Source: Cytophaga sp. FL35
GTDB lineage: Bacteria; Bacteroidota; Bacteroidia; Flavobacteriales; Flavobacteriaceae
NCBI RefSeq assembly: GCF_014349235.1
Contig: NZ_JACSOH010000015.1
Location: forward strand, 1 to 64,000
Direction of reading: 5' to 3'
DNA: 64,000 nt
Part shown: one piece after another, positions 18,079 through 28,305 of the stretch
Layout of the letters: each line of letters opens with the position of its first letter
How positions within the stretch are numbered: the stretch's first letter is position 1
Notes under the pieces: model-generated
Databases searched by the model: none
The model's input: only the letters and a program-made list of their open reading frames with translations
What the model was told of the DNA's origin: nothing
Program-made: the position numbers and the translations under genes

Positions 18079-19209
18079 ATGAGGATTTTGTTTTATACCA
18101 AGATTTCACCTTTTCCTATAAATGGAGGTGAAAGAATTAGATCTTATGGGTTGCTTAAGGTGTTATCGGAATTAGGTCATACTGTTATTGCAGTGGTATC
18201 CAATCAGAATTCAATCGACTTTAATGATTATAAGCTTAAAAATGTATCGTTCATCGAATTCAACAATGAACCTTTCACCATAATTGAGAGAATTACTGGA
18301 ATATACTATTATAGGATCTCCAAAAAATTACGTATAGTACTTGGCAAACTTGCTAAACAAAATGAATTTGATTTTGCTTTTTTGGACTATGCGTTTATTG
18401 GTCAATACATAAGTTTTCTTAAAAATAAAGGTATACCTGTTATTTATGGTACTCATAACGCAGAATCTTCTCTGCTTCTGCAAGAGCCGGTTCAAGGCAT
18501 TTTCAACAAATTAAGAAAAATTCAATTTTATTGGCAGGCGTATTGGCATGAGCGTCTGTATTTTCCGAAAGCAGATAAATTAATATGCGTGAGTGAAGAT
18601 GACAAATCATTTTACGCCAAATTTATGAAACCCAATAAGATCCACCTTATACCGAATTTTCTCGACGAGTCTAGGTATAATGCAAATTATGAAAAAGAAG
18701 ACTATTTTGTCATGACCGCCAATTTTGGTGCCTATATGAACAAAATGGGCTTAAAATGGATTATTGGTGAGGTATGGAATGAAACTTTAGATAAAAATCA
18801 TAAACTTCTACTTGTCGGCAAAGGCTCAAAAGAGGCCTATTATGATTTGATTGGTTTACACCAATATAAAAATATAATCTCTGTTGGAGCTGTGGACGAT
18901 ATAGTACCCTATATAGCTAAGGCAAAGGCGGTTTTTATTCCCTTATTACATGGTAGTGGCTCTAGGCTTAAATGTTTAGAGGCTATGGCGCTCAAAACTT
19001 CAATTATATCCACATCTAAAGGAGTAGAGGGAACTGTTAGTGACGGATTTTTGGTAGCAGACACTGCGGAAGCCTTTAGAGGCATTGTCGAAAACTTTGC
19101 GGTTGATCATGATAGGGAGAACATACTTTACAATACATTTATTTCCAACTACTCGTTAGAAATAAATAAGAAAAGGATGCAAAGGCTTATAAATGAACTA
19201 GACATTTAA
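18079..19209 (+). CDS. Glycosyltransferase, GT4-like
   Basis: 376 residues with GT-B architecture. The N-terminal domain starts with RILFYTKISPFPINGGERIRS, the glycine-rich acceptor-binding region of GT4 enzymes. The C-terminal domain has LLLVGKGS and a PLLHGSGSRLKCLEAMALK segment, the nucleotide-sugar-binding E-type motif region. Cytoplasmic, acting on lipid-linked repeat units. Sugar donor cannot be predicted. Confidence 0.88.
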   Translation: MRILFYTKISPFPINGGERIRSYGLLKVLSELGHTVIAVVSNQNSIDFNDYKLKNVSFIEFNNEPFTIIERITGIYYYRISKKLRIVLGKLAKQNEFDFAFLDYAFIGQYISFLKNKGIPVIYGTHNAESSLLLQEPVQGIFNKLRKIQFYWQAYWHERLYFPKADKLICVSEDDKSFYAKFMKPNKIHLIPNFLDESRYNANYEKEDYFVMTANFGAYMNKMGLKWIIGEVWNETLDKNHKLLLVGKGSKEAYYDLIGLHQYKNIISVGAVDDIVPYIAKAKAVFIPLLHGSGSRLKCLEAMALKTSIISTSKGVEGTVSDGFLVADTAEAFRGIVENFAVDHDRENILYNTFISNYSLEINKKRMQRLINELDI

Positions 19210-19229
19210 ATAAATGATTAAGTTTTTGC

Positions 19230-20399
19230 ATGATGAATAAATTACTTATATACGATGTAGCCATTTCTGGACATCATTCAGAATACATCAATTATTTGGT
19301 GGATTATATAAAAGCTAATGGTGAGAATGGCATAAAGTACATTTTCGTAGTGCATACTGATTTTGAAAAACACTTTCCAGATATTTTTGAAAAGGGTATA
19401 AATATTGACTTCTTAGAATGGCAGCCAATTAAAAGGGAGGAACTAGAGTCTATTGAAAATAAAAATAGTATCAGTTCTTCCTTAACTTCTATGGAACTGC
19501 TTGGTATATATACTAATAGACTAAAAATAGGGGAGGTAATTGTACTTGATTTTCATAATATTAAATATGGTTCTCTGTTTAAAAAGGTAAATTATGAAAT
19601 TACCACTATTCTATTTTTACAATTTTATAGATTGAACAAAAACAGTCTAAAGGAAAAGATTGAGTATTATAAACGCTATTTGTTGACCAAATGGGCCATT
19701 TCTAACAAAAGTATTAAACGAGTATTTGTACTAAATGATCAGACAACGGTAGATTTTATGAACCGTGAGTTTAAAACGGATGTGTTTAAAGTGCTTGCTG
19801 ATCCCATTCCCGTTTTAAAACCTGAGCCTAATTTTAAGATATACGAATACTACCAAATTCAACCGGCAAGAAAAATCTTTTTACATATTGGTGCTTTAGG
19901 AGCACGTAAGGGTACAGATGAGGTTATTGAGGCTGCGTTTAAATTAAGTTCCGATCATCAAAAGAAAGTGGCCATACTTTTGGTAGGAAAGGCCCCTGCG
20001 CAGGATGAGTTGGTTTATAATAATAGGATAAGGGAGGTTCAAGAAAAAACCAACGTCCAAATATTTTGGGACAATCAATTTGTACCTACCCCTATGATGA
20101 AAAGTCTATTCGACCAGTGTTTTTCCGTCTTGCTTCCTTATAAAAATGCGGAATTTAGTAGTGGGATTTTAGGACATGCCGCGGCGGCAAAAAAGCCTGT
20201 AATTGCGACTAATGCTGGGCTTATTAAAGAGTTGGTTAGTGACTACAATCTAGGTTTATTGCTGGAACGTCCCAATGCATACTTTCTTGCGGAAAAGATA
20301 GAGGAATTATTAAATAGTAACCACTCTTTTGAAGAAGTAAATAGCTTTGTAAAGGAACACACCCCTAAAAAATTTGCGGAAACCTTATTATTGGGGTAA
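19230..20399 (+). CDS. Glycosyltransferase, GT4-like
   Basis: 389 residues with a GT-B C-terminal domain: FLHIGALGARKGTDEVIEA, ILLVGKAP and an EFSSGILGHAAAAKKPVIAT segment with the acidic residue of the donor site. The N-terminal half is divergent and starts YDVAISGHHSEYINYL, a form seen in several capsule glycosyltransferases. It lies 20 bases after the previous transferase, in the same operon. Two ATG codons are adjacent at the start; either may be used. Confidence 0.82.
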   Translation: MMNKLLIYDVAISGHHSEYINYLVDYIKANGENGIKYIFVVHTDFEKHFPDIFEKGINIDFLEWQPIKREELESIENKNSISSSLTSMELLGIYTNRLKIGEVIVLDFHNIKYGSLFKKVNYEITTILFLQFYRLNKNSLKEKIEYYKRYLLTKWAISNKSIKRVFVLNDQTTVDFMNREFKTDVFKVLADPIPVLKPEPNFKIYEYYQIQPARKIFLHIGALGARKGTDEVIEAAFKLSSDHQKKVAILLVGKAPAQDELVYNNRIREVQEKTNVQIFWDNQFVPTPMMKSLFDQCFSVLLPYKNAEFSSGILGHAAAAKKPVIATNAGLIKELVSDYNLGLLLERPNAYFLAEKIEELLNSNHSFEEVNSFVKEHTPKKFAETLLLG

Positions 20400-20445
20400 A
20401 GAGCTTTTTAAAATCAAAATAAAGAACGTTACTGCAGAAAATTGA

Positions 20446-21693
20446 ATGCTAGATTACATTTATAAAATATACAAGGAACGAATACACTTTTCATTAAACT
20501 TTTATAGTGTCTTTCTGCTGATTACGTTCGTGCCAGATTTTATTGGACTTCCTCCTTCCATTGCCTCTTATGCTCTTTGGACTTTAAGAGGAATAACCTC
20601 ATTTTGGATAATTTACAAATATTTTAAACCTATTTATTTACTGTCTTGGCAGGAAAGACTGTTTGTATTTGTGGCGGGTATCTATTTGTTAAATATTTTA
20701 ATCGATATTTTTTGGCAGGTCTATCCCATGGGTATGGGGTCTATCAGAGATTTAATTGGTTTTGCTTTAAGTATTTTGGTAGCGGTTTCCCTTCGGTACG
20801 ATCCTGTTATAGTGTCAGGTCGTTCTTATTATTTTTTTCTATTTAGTCTTGCCTTAGGATTACTTATCGCGTTTTTTGTTGCCCAACCCAGTCCTTTGCC
20901 TTTAGTTGGTAGATTTGATGCGAATTCCACGGTGAATACCATCAATTACGGTCAGATGGGATGCGCCTTAAGTTTGATTGCACTTTATGGCTTTCTAAAT
21001 AAACCCTTTAGATATGGTTATTTCGTCTACTCTATCTTTTTCCTTTTAGGGATAATCTCAATCATGAAAGCGGGTTCTAGGTCTCCGGTTGTAGTTCTTT
21101 TGACTGTAAGTATATTTTATTTTTTTGCTAAGGCAGGCCTTGTTAAAGGTTTGATGTTGGTAGTTGGGGCTGCCTTGACTTTTTATCTCTCCCTTGATTT
21201 TATTATCGAGCTCTCGGAAGCAGTAGGTAGTAGTATTGTGACTAGGTTATTATCTGCCATTGAAACAGGAGAGACCAGTGGAAGGGATGCAATCTACGAA
21301 AATGCTATAGGTCATTTTTTAGATGCTCCCATTTTTGGGAATTATTATTTAATACCAAGTGGAATAGCTAAAGGATACTATCCCCATAATTTTGTAATTG
21401 AGGCACTTATGACCACTGGATTGGTGGGCGGTATACCTTTTTTGATTATGATGATAGTTTGTGTTGTTAAATGTTTCATATTATTGAAACGTCTGCATCC
21501 TTCCGGATGGATACTTTTACTATTCTTACAAGTAATCATTTTTGGAATGTTTTCGTCTTCCTTATATAGCTCTCAAGAATTTTGGGCTTTAAGCTTTTTT
21601 ATACTCTCCATCGGGAACGAAAGTTTAAGTCTTTTCAAATTTGAGGATGCTACAAGTAAGCAGCCCTTAGAAAATAATCTAAATACAGTATAA
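20446..21693 (+). CDS. O-antigen/capsule polymerase (Wzy-like)
   Basis: 415 residues with about ten or more membrane helices and a long extracytoplasmic loop in the second half (GRDAIYENAIGHFLDAPIFGNY, followed by YYPHNFVIEALMTTG), the typical shape of the O-antigen ligase/polymerase family. The His in the PHN motif is a conserved feature of that family. It should join repeat units after flipping. Wzy proteins share little sequence, so the call rests on topology, motif and context between glycosyltransferase genes. Confidence 0.8.
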   Translation: MLDYIYKIYKERIHFSLNFYSVFLLITFVPDFIGLPPSIASYALWTLRGITSFWIIYKYFKPIYLLSWQERLFVFVAGIYLLNILIDIFWQVYPMGMGSIRDLIGFALSILVAVSLRYDPVIVSGRSYYFFLFSLALGLLIAFFVAQPSPLPLVGRFDANSTVNTINYGQMGCALSLIALYGFLNKPFRYGYFVYSIFFLLGIISIMKAGSRSPVVVLLTVSIFYFFAKAGLVKGLMLVVGAALTFYLSLDFIIELSEAVGSSIVTRLLSAIETGETSGRDAIYENAIGHFLDAPIFGNYYLIPSGIAKGYYPHNFVIEALMTTGLVGGIPFLIMMIVCVVKCFILLKRLHPSGWILLLFLQVIIFGMFSSSLYSSQEFWALSFFILSIGNESLSLFKFEDATSKQPLENNLNTV

Positions 21694-21701
21694 AACCTTA
21701 T

Positions 21702-22889
21702 ATGGACAAAAACATGAAAATTAAATTATTTGTGGTAGACCTTTCTGTAAAGCAGACTAGCCCTGCGGGTAGTTGCATATTATCTGAGCTTATAGGTCTT
21801 TCGGAAATTTTTGATATTCATTTATTGGCAACAGAGATAGACCCTGATCTGGTGCAAAAAGTGGTCTTTCACAAAATTGAGTCTCCAAGTGCTCCTTTGG
21901 TCCTAAGGTATCTAGTTTTCTCAAAACGGGTTAACAGAAAATTGCGGGTGGTTTTGGAAAATACGGAGGGACCTTATCTTATACAAACAACCCAAGGCCA
22001 GTATGAAAATTGTACCGTTTCCTATCCCCATTTTTGCCATAGAGCTTATTTGAAGAAGCATTGGAAAAGTAGTTCAATTAAGGGGTTACGAAGAATTTTA
22101 CGAAAGTTAAACCACCTATACCACGCTCATGCGGAGGAAAAAGCTTTTAAAAAAGCAAAAGTTGTAGTAACTCCTTCACGGGGGCTAGCAGGAGAGCTTG
22201 TTGAGATGTATCCTTCCATCTCTGAAAAAATTAAGGTCATTGCCAACCCCGTAGATACTGTCCACTATGAAAAACCTATAGATTTTGATAAAACGAACGC
22301 CAGAAAGGAGATAGGTCTTAAAACAAACGATATTGTTCTAAGTTTTGCGGCTCTAGGAGATTTTGCCAGAAAGGGTTTGCCAGAATTGATCAAAAGTTTG
22401 GCCTTGCTTGAAAACCATAAGAATGTCAAAATTTTGGTAGTAGGGGGTAAACCTGCGGAGATTGAAAGTTATAGGAAAATGGCCCTAAAAATGAGAGTTG
22501 AAAACCAAGTAGTCTTTGTGGGGTTTAAAAAGGATATACGGCCCTACCTTTGGATGAGCGATATTTTTTCTTTTCCTTCTCTCTACGAAATTTTTTCCTT
22601 GGTCTGTATCCAGGCTGCGGCAGCGGGAGTGCCATTAATGGCTTCCCAGATGCACGGTGTTGAAGAATATTTGGAACCTGGTAAAAATGGTTGGTTAATA
22701 GAACGGACGCCAGAATCCATAAGGGATATTTTACTTCAAGTTGTTGAAGGAAAATTTGACTTGGAAAAAATGGGTAGTAATGCCAAAAATACCGCCATGC
22801 AATATGACCATGCAAGATATAGAAAGAAATGGATGTTAGTTTACGAAGAACTTATTGAAAAGGATTTGGTAATCAATAAAGCGTATTGA
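21702..22889 (+). CDS. Glycosyltransferase, GT4 family
   Basis: 395 residues. The C-terminal half has FAALGDFARKGLPELIKSL, ILVVGGKP, VVFVGFKKDIRPYLWMSD and a FSFPSLYEIFSLVCIQAAAAGVP segment, the complete donor-binding signature of GT4. The start given is the first ATG (DKNMKIKLF); the ATG four codons later is equally plausible. It begins eight bases after the polymerase stop. Confidence 0.9.
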   Translation: MDKNMKIKLFVVDLSVKQTSPAGSCILSELIGLSEIFDIHLLATEIDPDLVQKVVFHKIESPSAPLVLRYLVFSKRVNRKLRVVLENTEGPYLIQTTQGQYENCTVSYPHFCHRAYLKKHWKSSSIKGLRRILRKLNHLYHAHAEEKAFKKAKVVVTPSRGLAGELVEMYPSISEKIKVIANPVDTVHYEKPIDFDKTNARKEIGLKTNDIVLSFAALGDFARKGLPELIKSLALLENHKNVKILVVGGKPAEIESYRKMALKMRVENQVVFVGFKKDIRPYLWMSDIFSFPSLYEIFSLVCIQAAAAGVPLMASQMHGVEEYLEPGKNGWLIERTPESIRDILLQVVEGKFDLEKMGSNAKNTAMQYDHARYRKKWMLVYEELIEKDLVINKAY

Positions 22890-22893
22890 GATT

Positions 22894-23793
22894 ATGAGTT
22901 TGGCCCCCGTCCTTTTGTTTACGTATAAAAAAGTCGCCCCCGTTAAAAAAACGCTGGAAGCTCTAAAATGTAATTTTATGGCTAAAGAGTCGGATCTTAT
23001 TATTTTCTCGGATGGGGCCAAAAACGAATCGGATGCCAAAGAGGTTTCCGAAGTGAGAGCTTTTCTCTACACTATCAATGGTTTTAAATCAGTGGAAATA
23101 TATGAATCCGTTAGCAATAAGGGCTTGGCTAATTCCATTATTGAGGGGGTTACTCAAATCATTGCTACGCATAACAAAGTGATTGTATTAGAAGATGATT
23201 TGGTTACGAGTCCTAATTTCTTGAATTTCATGAATGAAGCCTTGAATGAATTCGTCTCCAATAACCAGGTTCACTCCGTTTCCGGTTATACCATGCCTAT
23301 TAACCCCCCAAAAGGGTACATATATGATTCCTATTTTACAAGAAGAGCATCGTCTTGGGGGTGGGCGACATGGAAGAATAGATGGGAAGAAGTAGATTGG
23401 CAGGTTAAGGTATACAACGGGTTTAAGGGAAATACTTCTTTAAGAAAAAAGTTTAACGCTATGGGTTCTGATTTATCTTCAATGTTAGATCAGCAAATGC
23501 AAGGAAAAATTAGTTCATGGGCCATCCGCTGGTGTTTTGATCAGTTCTTAAAAAATCAACTTACGGTATTTCCGGTGGTCTCAAAAATCTCGAATATTGG
23601 ATTTGGAAGTGGGGCTACGCACACGAAATATAGCGATGACCGCTTTGCTACTATTTTAGATACGACTGAAAAAACCTACTTTAATTTTAATAAAAAGGTA
23701 GAACTGGAATATCATTTCATAAAACAATTTCGGTCCAAATATAGCTTACGTACAAGAGCTGTGTATAAAATAAAAAATCTATTGGGCGTCTAG
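22894..23793 (+). CDS. Glycosyltransferase, GT2-like (GT-A fold)
   Basis: 299 residues with a GT-A fold. It starts APVLLFTYKKVAPVKKTLEAL and includes VIVLEDDLVTSPNFL, an acidic metal-binding EDD motif, and RRASSWGWATWKNRW, a motif typical of this sugar-transferase group. It is a non-processive enzyme acting on repeat-unit assembly. Four bases separate it from the upstream gene and one base from the next. Confidence 0.86.
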   Translation: MSLAPVLLFTYKKVAPVKKTLEALKCNFMAKESDLIIFSDGAKNESDAKEVSEVRAFLYTINGFKSVEIYESVSNKGLANSIIEGVTQIIATHNKVIVLEDDLVTSPNFLNFMNEALNEFVSNNQVHSVSGYTMPINPPKGYIYDSYFTRRASSWGWATWKNRWEEVDWQVKVYNGFKGNTSLRKKFNAMGSDLSSMLDQQMQGKISSWAIRWCFDQFLKNQLTVFPVVSKISNIGFGSGATHTKYSDDRFATILDTTEKTYFNFNKKVELEYHFIKQFRSKYSLRTRAVYKIKNLLGV

Positions 23794-23794
23794 T

Positions 23795-24913
23795 ATGGTC
23801 AAAAAAAAAATCTTATTTATCCTCCACATTCCGCCACCTGTAAATGGAGCAGCTATAGTGGGGCAGAATATCATGAATAGTTCTATTATAAATAAGGAAT
23901 TTGAAGCGGACTATATAAATTTGGCTACTTCTTTTCAATTAGATGAAATTGGCAAGGGTGGTTTAAACAAGCTTAAGGCAACTTTTAAGATAATCCGAAG
24001 GGTCTTCAAAGCTATTATGGAAAAAGACTATGACTTATGTTACCTTACATTAACCGCCAAAGGTGTGGGGCTCTATAAGGATTTCTTAGTAGTGGTACTT
24101 CTTAAAATGATGAATAAAAAAATTGTTTATCATTTTCATAATAAGGGTGTTTCGGAAAATAAGTCTAACAAAATACATGATTTTTTATATAGAATTACAT
24201 TTAAGAACACCAAAAGTATTTTATTGTCACCATTACTTTATAAAGATGTAGAAAATTATGTGGCACGCGAGGATGCTTACTTCTGTGCAAATGGAGTAGA
24301 GGACATAGAAGATTCCCTCTTCAATAATACTAATGGCCTGAAAAAGGAAGCTTTATGTAAACTTCTCTTTTTGTCTAATATGATGGCAGAAAAGGGCGTA
24401 TGGACACTTTTGCAAGCTTGTTCTATGTTAAAAGCTAAAGGACTAAGTTTTGAATGTCATTTTATTGGCGCTTGGAGCGATGTAACAGAAAAAGCTTTTA
24501 CCCAAGAGGTGGAAAGGATGGATTTATTAACAGAAGTATTTGCACATGGCAAAAAATACGGTAAGGATAAAATTTCATTCTTTCAAGACGCTGGTATTTT
24601 CGTTTTTCCTACTTTTTATCATAATGAATGCTTTCCTTTAGTTCTCTTGGAAGCCATGCAATTTGGTAAACCTGTTGTGAGCACTACTGAAGGGGGTATT
24701 CCGGATATTGTCGAAAATGGTGTGACAGGCGTACTGGTTCCAAAAAGGGATGCCCAAAGTTTAGCCGAAGAACTTGAGTTTTTAATTCTAAATGCGGAGA
24801 GAAGGAGGGAGATGGGTAGGGCCGGACGGCTCAGATACGAAGAGAAATTTACCTTGAAAAAATTTGAGATTAATTTAAAAGAGATACTAAATGACGTTAT
24901 AACATCAAATTAA
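23795..24913 (+). CDS. Glycosyltransferase, GT4 family
   Basis: 372 residues. It opens with ILFILHIPPPVNGAAIVGQNI, a GT4 acceptor loop. The C-terminal domain contains LLFLSNMMAEKGVWTLLQA, an AGIFVFPTFYHNECFPLVLLEAMQ segment and GGIPDIVENGVTGVLV, the standard donor-site motifs. One base after the previous stop; the following gap is 67 bases. Confidence 0.91.
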   Translation: MVKKKILFILHIPPPVNGAAIVGQNIMNSSIINKEFEADYINLATSFQLDEIGKGGLNKLKATFKIIRRVFKAIMEKDYDLCYLTLTAKGVGLYKDFLVVVLLKMMNKKIVYHFHNKGVSENKSNKIHDFLYRITFKNTKSILLSPLLYKDVENYVAREDAYFCANGVEDIEDSLFNNTNGLKKEALCKLLFLSNMMAEKGVWTLLQACSMLKAKGLSFECHFIGAWSDVTEKAFTQEVERMDLLTEVFAHGKKYGKDKISFFQDAGIFVFPTFYHNECFPLVLLEAMQFGKPVVSTTEGGIPDIVENGVTGVLVPKRDAQSLAEELEFLILNAERRREMGRAGRLRYEEKFTLKKFEINLKEILNDVITSN

Positions 24914-24980
24914 GCCTCACCTTTTGGTACTTTTTAACTTAAATCCTTTTAATGTAACCCCTTAACATAAAAAAAGAGCT

Positions 24981-25763
24981 ATGGAAGAAACATTCAAAAC
25001 CACAAATTGTTTGGGTTATTCCCTTTTTAGTGATAATCTCAATGGTATTAATTTTCAGGATAAAATGTTAATTAGTACGGTTAATCAATACTCTTATTGC
25101 ATAGCAGAAGAAGATGTCTCATTTAAACAAGCGCTACAAAACTCTGAAATTCTTTTACCTGATGGCATCGGAATGGTTTGGGCAGCTAGATTTTTGGAAA
25201 GGAAAAAAGTAAAGAAAATTGCAGGTGCAGATATTCATTCATTTTTGTTGAAGAAATTAGATGAGCAACATGGAAGTTGTTTCTACCTAGGAGCCTCTAA
25301 TGCTACTCTTGAAATAATAAGAACAAAGGTTAATAAAAATTTTCCAAATGTTAGGGTTGGTAGTTATTCCCCACCTTATAAACCTGAATTTACTCAAGAA
25401 GATTCCAAGCTAATGATAAGTAAAGTAAACTCATTTGGTCCAGATGTTCTATTTGTGGGTATGACCGCACCCAAACAGGAGAAATGGAGCTACCAGTTTA
25501 AAAAAGAGTTGAACACAAAACTAATTTGTTCTATAGGAGCAGTATTTGATTTTTATGCAGGTACCGTAGAAAGACCTAGTAAAAAATGGAGGGATTTAGG
25601 TTTGGAATGGTTAGGTAGATTATTTAAGGAGCCCAAACGAATGTGGAAAAGATATGTTCTATATGGTTTTAAGTTTGGATTCATACTTTTAGCAGAAAAA
25701 TTCAAGAACAACCGCTCAGTAAACAGTTCCTATTCTGGGACGTATGCCGAGGACAAAATGTAA
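24981..25763 (+). CDS. WecG/TagA/CpsF family glycosyltransferase (GT26)
   Basis: 260 residues. Motifs are LLPDGIGMVWAARFL, AGADIHSFLL, GMTAPKQEKW and a C-terminal region with GAVFDFYAGTVERP, GLEWLGRLFKEPKRMWKRY, which together define the TagA/WecG family that transfers N-acetylmannosamine or related sugars to lipid-linked acceptors. The basic C-terminal end is usual for peripheral membrane association. In this operon it could add the second sugar after the initiating transferase. Confidence 0.92.
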   Translation: MEETFKTTNCLGYSLFSDNLNGINFQDKMLISTVNQYSYCIAEEDVSFKQALQNSEILLPDGIGMVWAARFLERKKVKKIAGADIHSFLLKKLDEQHGSCFYLGASNATLEIIRTKVNKNFPNVRVGSYSPPYKPEFTQEDSKLMISKVNSFGPDVLFVGMTAPKQEKWSYQFKKELNTKLICSIGAVFDFYAGTVERPSKKWRDLGLEWLGRLFKEPKRMWKRYVLYGFKFGFILLAEKFKNNRSVNSSYSGTYAEDKM

Positions 25764-25822
25764 GTTTAATACATGTCATGAATTCTTGATGTGTACCATA
25801 TCATTAACAACCAAACAATACT

Positions 25823-28255
25823 ATGACAAGCAAAAACAGTAACAATTTCTATGTTCGCGACAGAGAATTGCCAGACTTTAGAGAATTGTTGGACGGGTAT
25901 TTAAAATATTGGCCCTGGTTTTTAATCAGTGTACTAATTACTCTCCTTATAGGATTTCTTTATTTAAGGTTTACAATACCCACATATGCGGCTACAACAA
26001 GTGTTATTATTGAAAATGAGGAAGGTAAGGGCCCTGGTGGCGATGCGTCCAACTTTGCGGATTTAGGTTTGTTAAAAGGTCTAAGTACTAGTAGTATTGA
26101 GAATGAATTGGGCCTTCTAAGGTCAAAAAGGTTAATGGTCAATGCGGTAAAGGCTTTACAGTTGAACGTATTATATTATGATCAAGAAGGGTTTCCTAAA
26201 AAAGATATTTATAAAGGAAGTCCATATTTATTAAGGGTAATCCGGATGGATGAATCTAAACTATCTCTAGCAACCAGGGATGAAAAAAATTACTTTAGTA
26301 TTGACAGAATTGATGAGGATAATATCAGGCTAATTATGCCCGATGAAACTCAAAAAGAGTATAAAATAGGAGATGTAGTGCAGTTAGACTACATCGATTT
26401 TGCCATTGACACAAATGAGGAGTATAATTTTGAAGAGACAACGGAAAAAGAAGGTCCTATTGGGGTAGATATTGTCATTTATCCTATAGAAAGTATGGCT
26501 AGCAGATATCAGGGCAACTTAGGGGTGGAATTAGTAGATGAAAACTCAACGTTAATAAACGTTTCTACTGTTGATGAGGTTAAACAAAGAGCTGAAGATA
26601 TCTTAAATCAACTAATTTTTGAATACAATCAAGAAGCAATTGAAGATAAGAACTTAATAGCAAGAAATACAGCTTATTTTATTGACGAAAGACTCAGTAT
26701 CATAAATTCAGAATTGGATTCCGTTGAGTCCGGAAAAGAACAGTTCAAAGAGTCGAATAGATTAACGGACATACAGGCCGAATCTTCGCTCATTATTCAA
26801 AATGCAAGTGAATATGAAAAGAAACAGCAAGAAGTCAATACCCAATTGGAGTTGACGAATGCCATGATGGGTCATCTTAGATCGAATACCTCAAGTTTAT
26901 TACCTACCAATTTAGGAATAGATGAATCTGGTACTGCTGCGTTGATAGATGAATTCAATAAATTGATACTCGAAAGAAATAAACTGCTAAATGGTGCCAC
27001 AGACCGTAACCCTTTGGTGATTAGGTTGAATAATCAAATTAATCAAATAAAAAGTAATATACAGGCAAGTTTGGATCAAAGGAGGCTTAATTTAAGAATT
27101 GCTAGGGATAATTTGAATAGACAAGCTGGTATTTTAGGTTCTCAAATCTCCGAAGTACCGTCTCAAGAGAGGCAGTTCAGAGGGATAGAAAGACAACAAA
27201 ATATAAAGGAAGCACTCTATCTATTCCTTTTGCAAAAAAGAGAAGAAAATTCCCTGGCCTTGGCCGTAACGGCGCCAAAAGCAAAATTAGTGGATAAAGC
27301 TTTTAGTTATGGAGCACCTGTATCCCCGAACAATAAAATTGTATTGGCCGTTTCCTTTCTAATGGGTCTTTTTTTTCCATTTGTAATAATAAATGCAAAA
27401 AATCTTCTTGATAATAAAATTAGAAGTCGAGAGGATATAAAAAAGATTTCAAGAGAATTGCCAATAGTTGCAGAAATACCCCAAGTTTCCTCAAGAGAAG
27501 CTAGTATGCTTTCAATAAATGAACGGTCAGTTTTAGCAGAGTCATTTAATATCCTTAGTGCTAATCTCAATTATGTTATGGGGGATGGTATTTCTGAGAA
27601 TGTGGGGAAATGTATTTACGTTACTTCAACATCGCAGGGAGAAGGAAAAACCTTCTCTGTGGTAAATTTGGCGATGACATTAGTACGCTCTGGTAAAAGT
27701 GTGATAATTATAGGAGCAGATTTAAGAAATCCACAGCTACAAAGATATGAAAATGGTCAAGTTGGAGATAAAGGATTGAGCACATATTTAGCAGGTTCTC
27801 AAAAGCCGATAATTGACTTTATAGAGGATTCTAAATTGGATTCCAATTTGAAGGTGCTGCCTTCAGGTCCTGTTCCTCCAAATCCCACTCACTTACTTAG
27901 AAACCCATTGATGGGAGATATGTTTTATCAGTTAAAAGAAGTTTTTGACTACATAATTGTTGATACCGCACCTTCCATGATTCTGGCAGATACTTTTCTA
28001 ATTAGTCAATATGCCGATATCACTTTGTATTTAATTAGGGCAGGAAAGACCAAAAGGAAGGCCATTGATTTTGCCCTAGAGTCTTATTCCGAGGGTAAAT
28101 TAAAAAATCCGGTTTTCTTACTAAATGATGTAAAGTTGTCCAATGCAGGATATGGTCATAAATACGGCTATAAGTATGGTGTTCAGGATGATAACTCATT
28201 TATGAGTGACCTGACAGGCCGTATAAAATCTATTTTTAAGCGTCCTGGCGCATAG
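25823..28255 (+). CDS. Wzc-type polysaccharide co-polymerase with BY-kinase domain
   Basis: 810 residues. A first membrane helix (about 32-52) and a second at about 500-520 enclose a large periplasmic Wzz/coiled-coil region with a GNVR-like part (EVPSQERQFRGIERQQN). The cytoplasmic C-terminus is a bacterial tyrosine kinase: Walker A in STSQGEGKTFS (about 605), Walker A' in IIIGADLRNPQ and Walker B in IIVDTAPSM (about 711). A tyrosine cluster YGHKYGYKYG (about 776-785) is the likely autophosphorylation site. It controls polymer length and export, normally with a Wza outer-membrane channel, which is not in this window. It closes the polysaccharide operon. Confidence 0.93.
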   Translation: MTSKNSNNFYVRDRELPDFRELLDGYLKYWPWFLISVLITLLIGFLYLRFTIPTYAATTSVIIENEEGKGPGGDASNFADLGLLKGLSTSSIENELGLLRSKRLMVNAVKALQLNVLYYDQEGFPKKDIYKGSPYLLRVIRMDESKLSLATRDEKNYFSIDRIDEDNIRLIMPDETQKEYKIGDVVQLDYIDFAIDTNEEYNFEETTEKEGPIGVDIVIYPIESMASRYQGNLGVELVDENSTLINVSTVDEVKQRAEDILNQLIFEYNQEAIEDKNLIARNTAYFIDERLSIINSELDSVESGKEQFKESNRLTDIQAESSLIIQNASEYEKKQQEVNTQLELTNAMMGHLRSNTSSLLPTNLGIDESGTAALIDEFNKLILERNKLLNGATDRNPLVIRLNNQINQIKSNIQASLDQRRLNLRIARDNLNRQAGILGSQISEVPSQERQFRGIERQQNIKEALYLFLLQKREENSLALAVTAPKAKLVDKAFSYGAPVSPNNKIVLAVSFLMGLFFPFVIINAKNLLDNKIRSREDIKKISRELPIVAEIPQVSSREASMLSINERSVLAESFNILSANLNYVMGDGISENVGKCIYVTSTSQGEGKTFSVVNLAMTLVRSGKSVIIIGADLRNPQLQRYENGQVGDKGLSTYLAGSQKPIIDFIEDSKLDSNLKVLPSGPVPPNPTHLLRNPLMGDMFYQLKEVFDYIIVDTAPSMILADTFLISQYADITLYLIRAGKTKRKAIDFALESYSEGKLKNPVFLLNDVKLSNAGYGHKYGYKYGVQDDNSFMSDLTGRIKSIFKRPGA

Positions 28256-28305
28256 CCTTTATAGAAACATCTGATGGGATTCATGATTTTCCCCTAAATT
28301 TGGGC

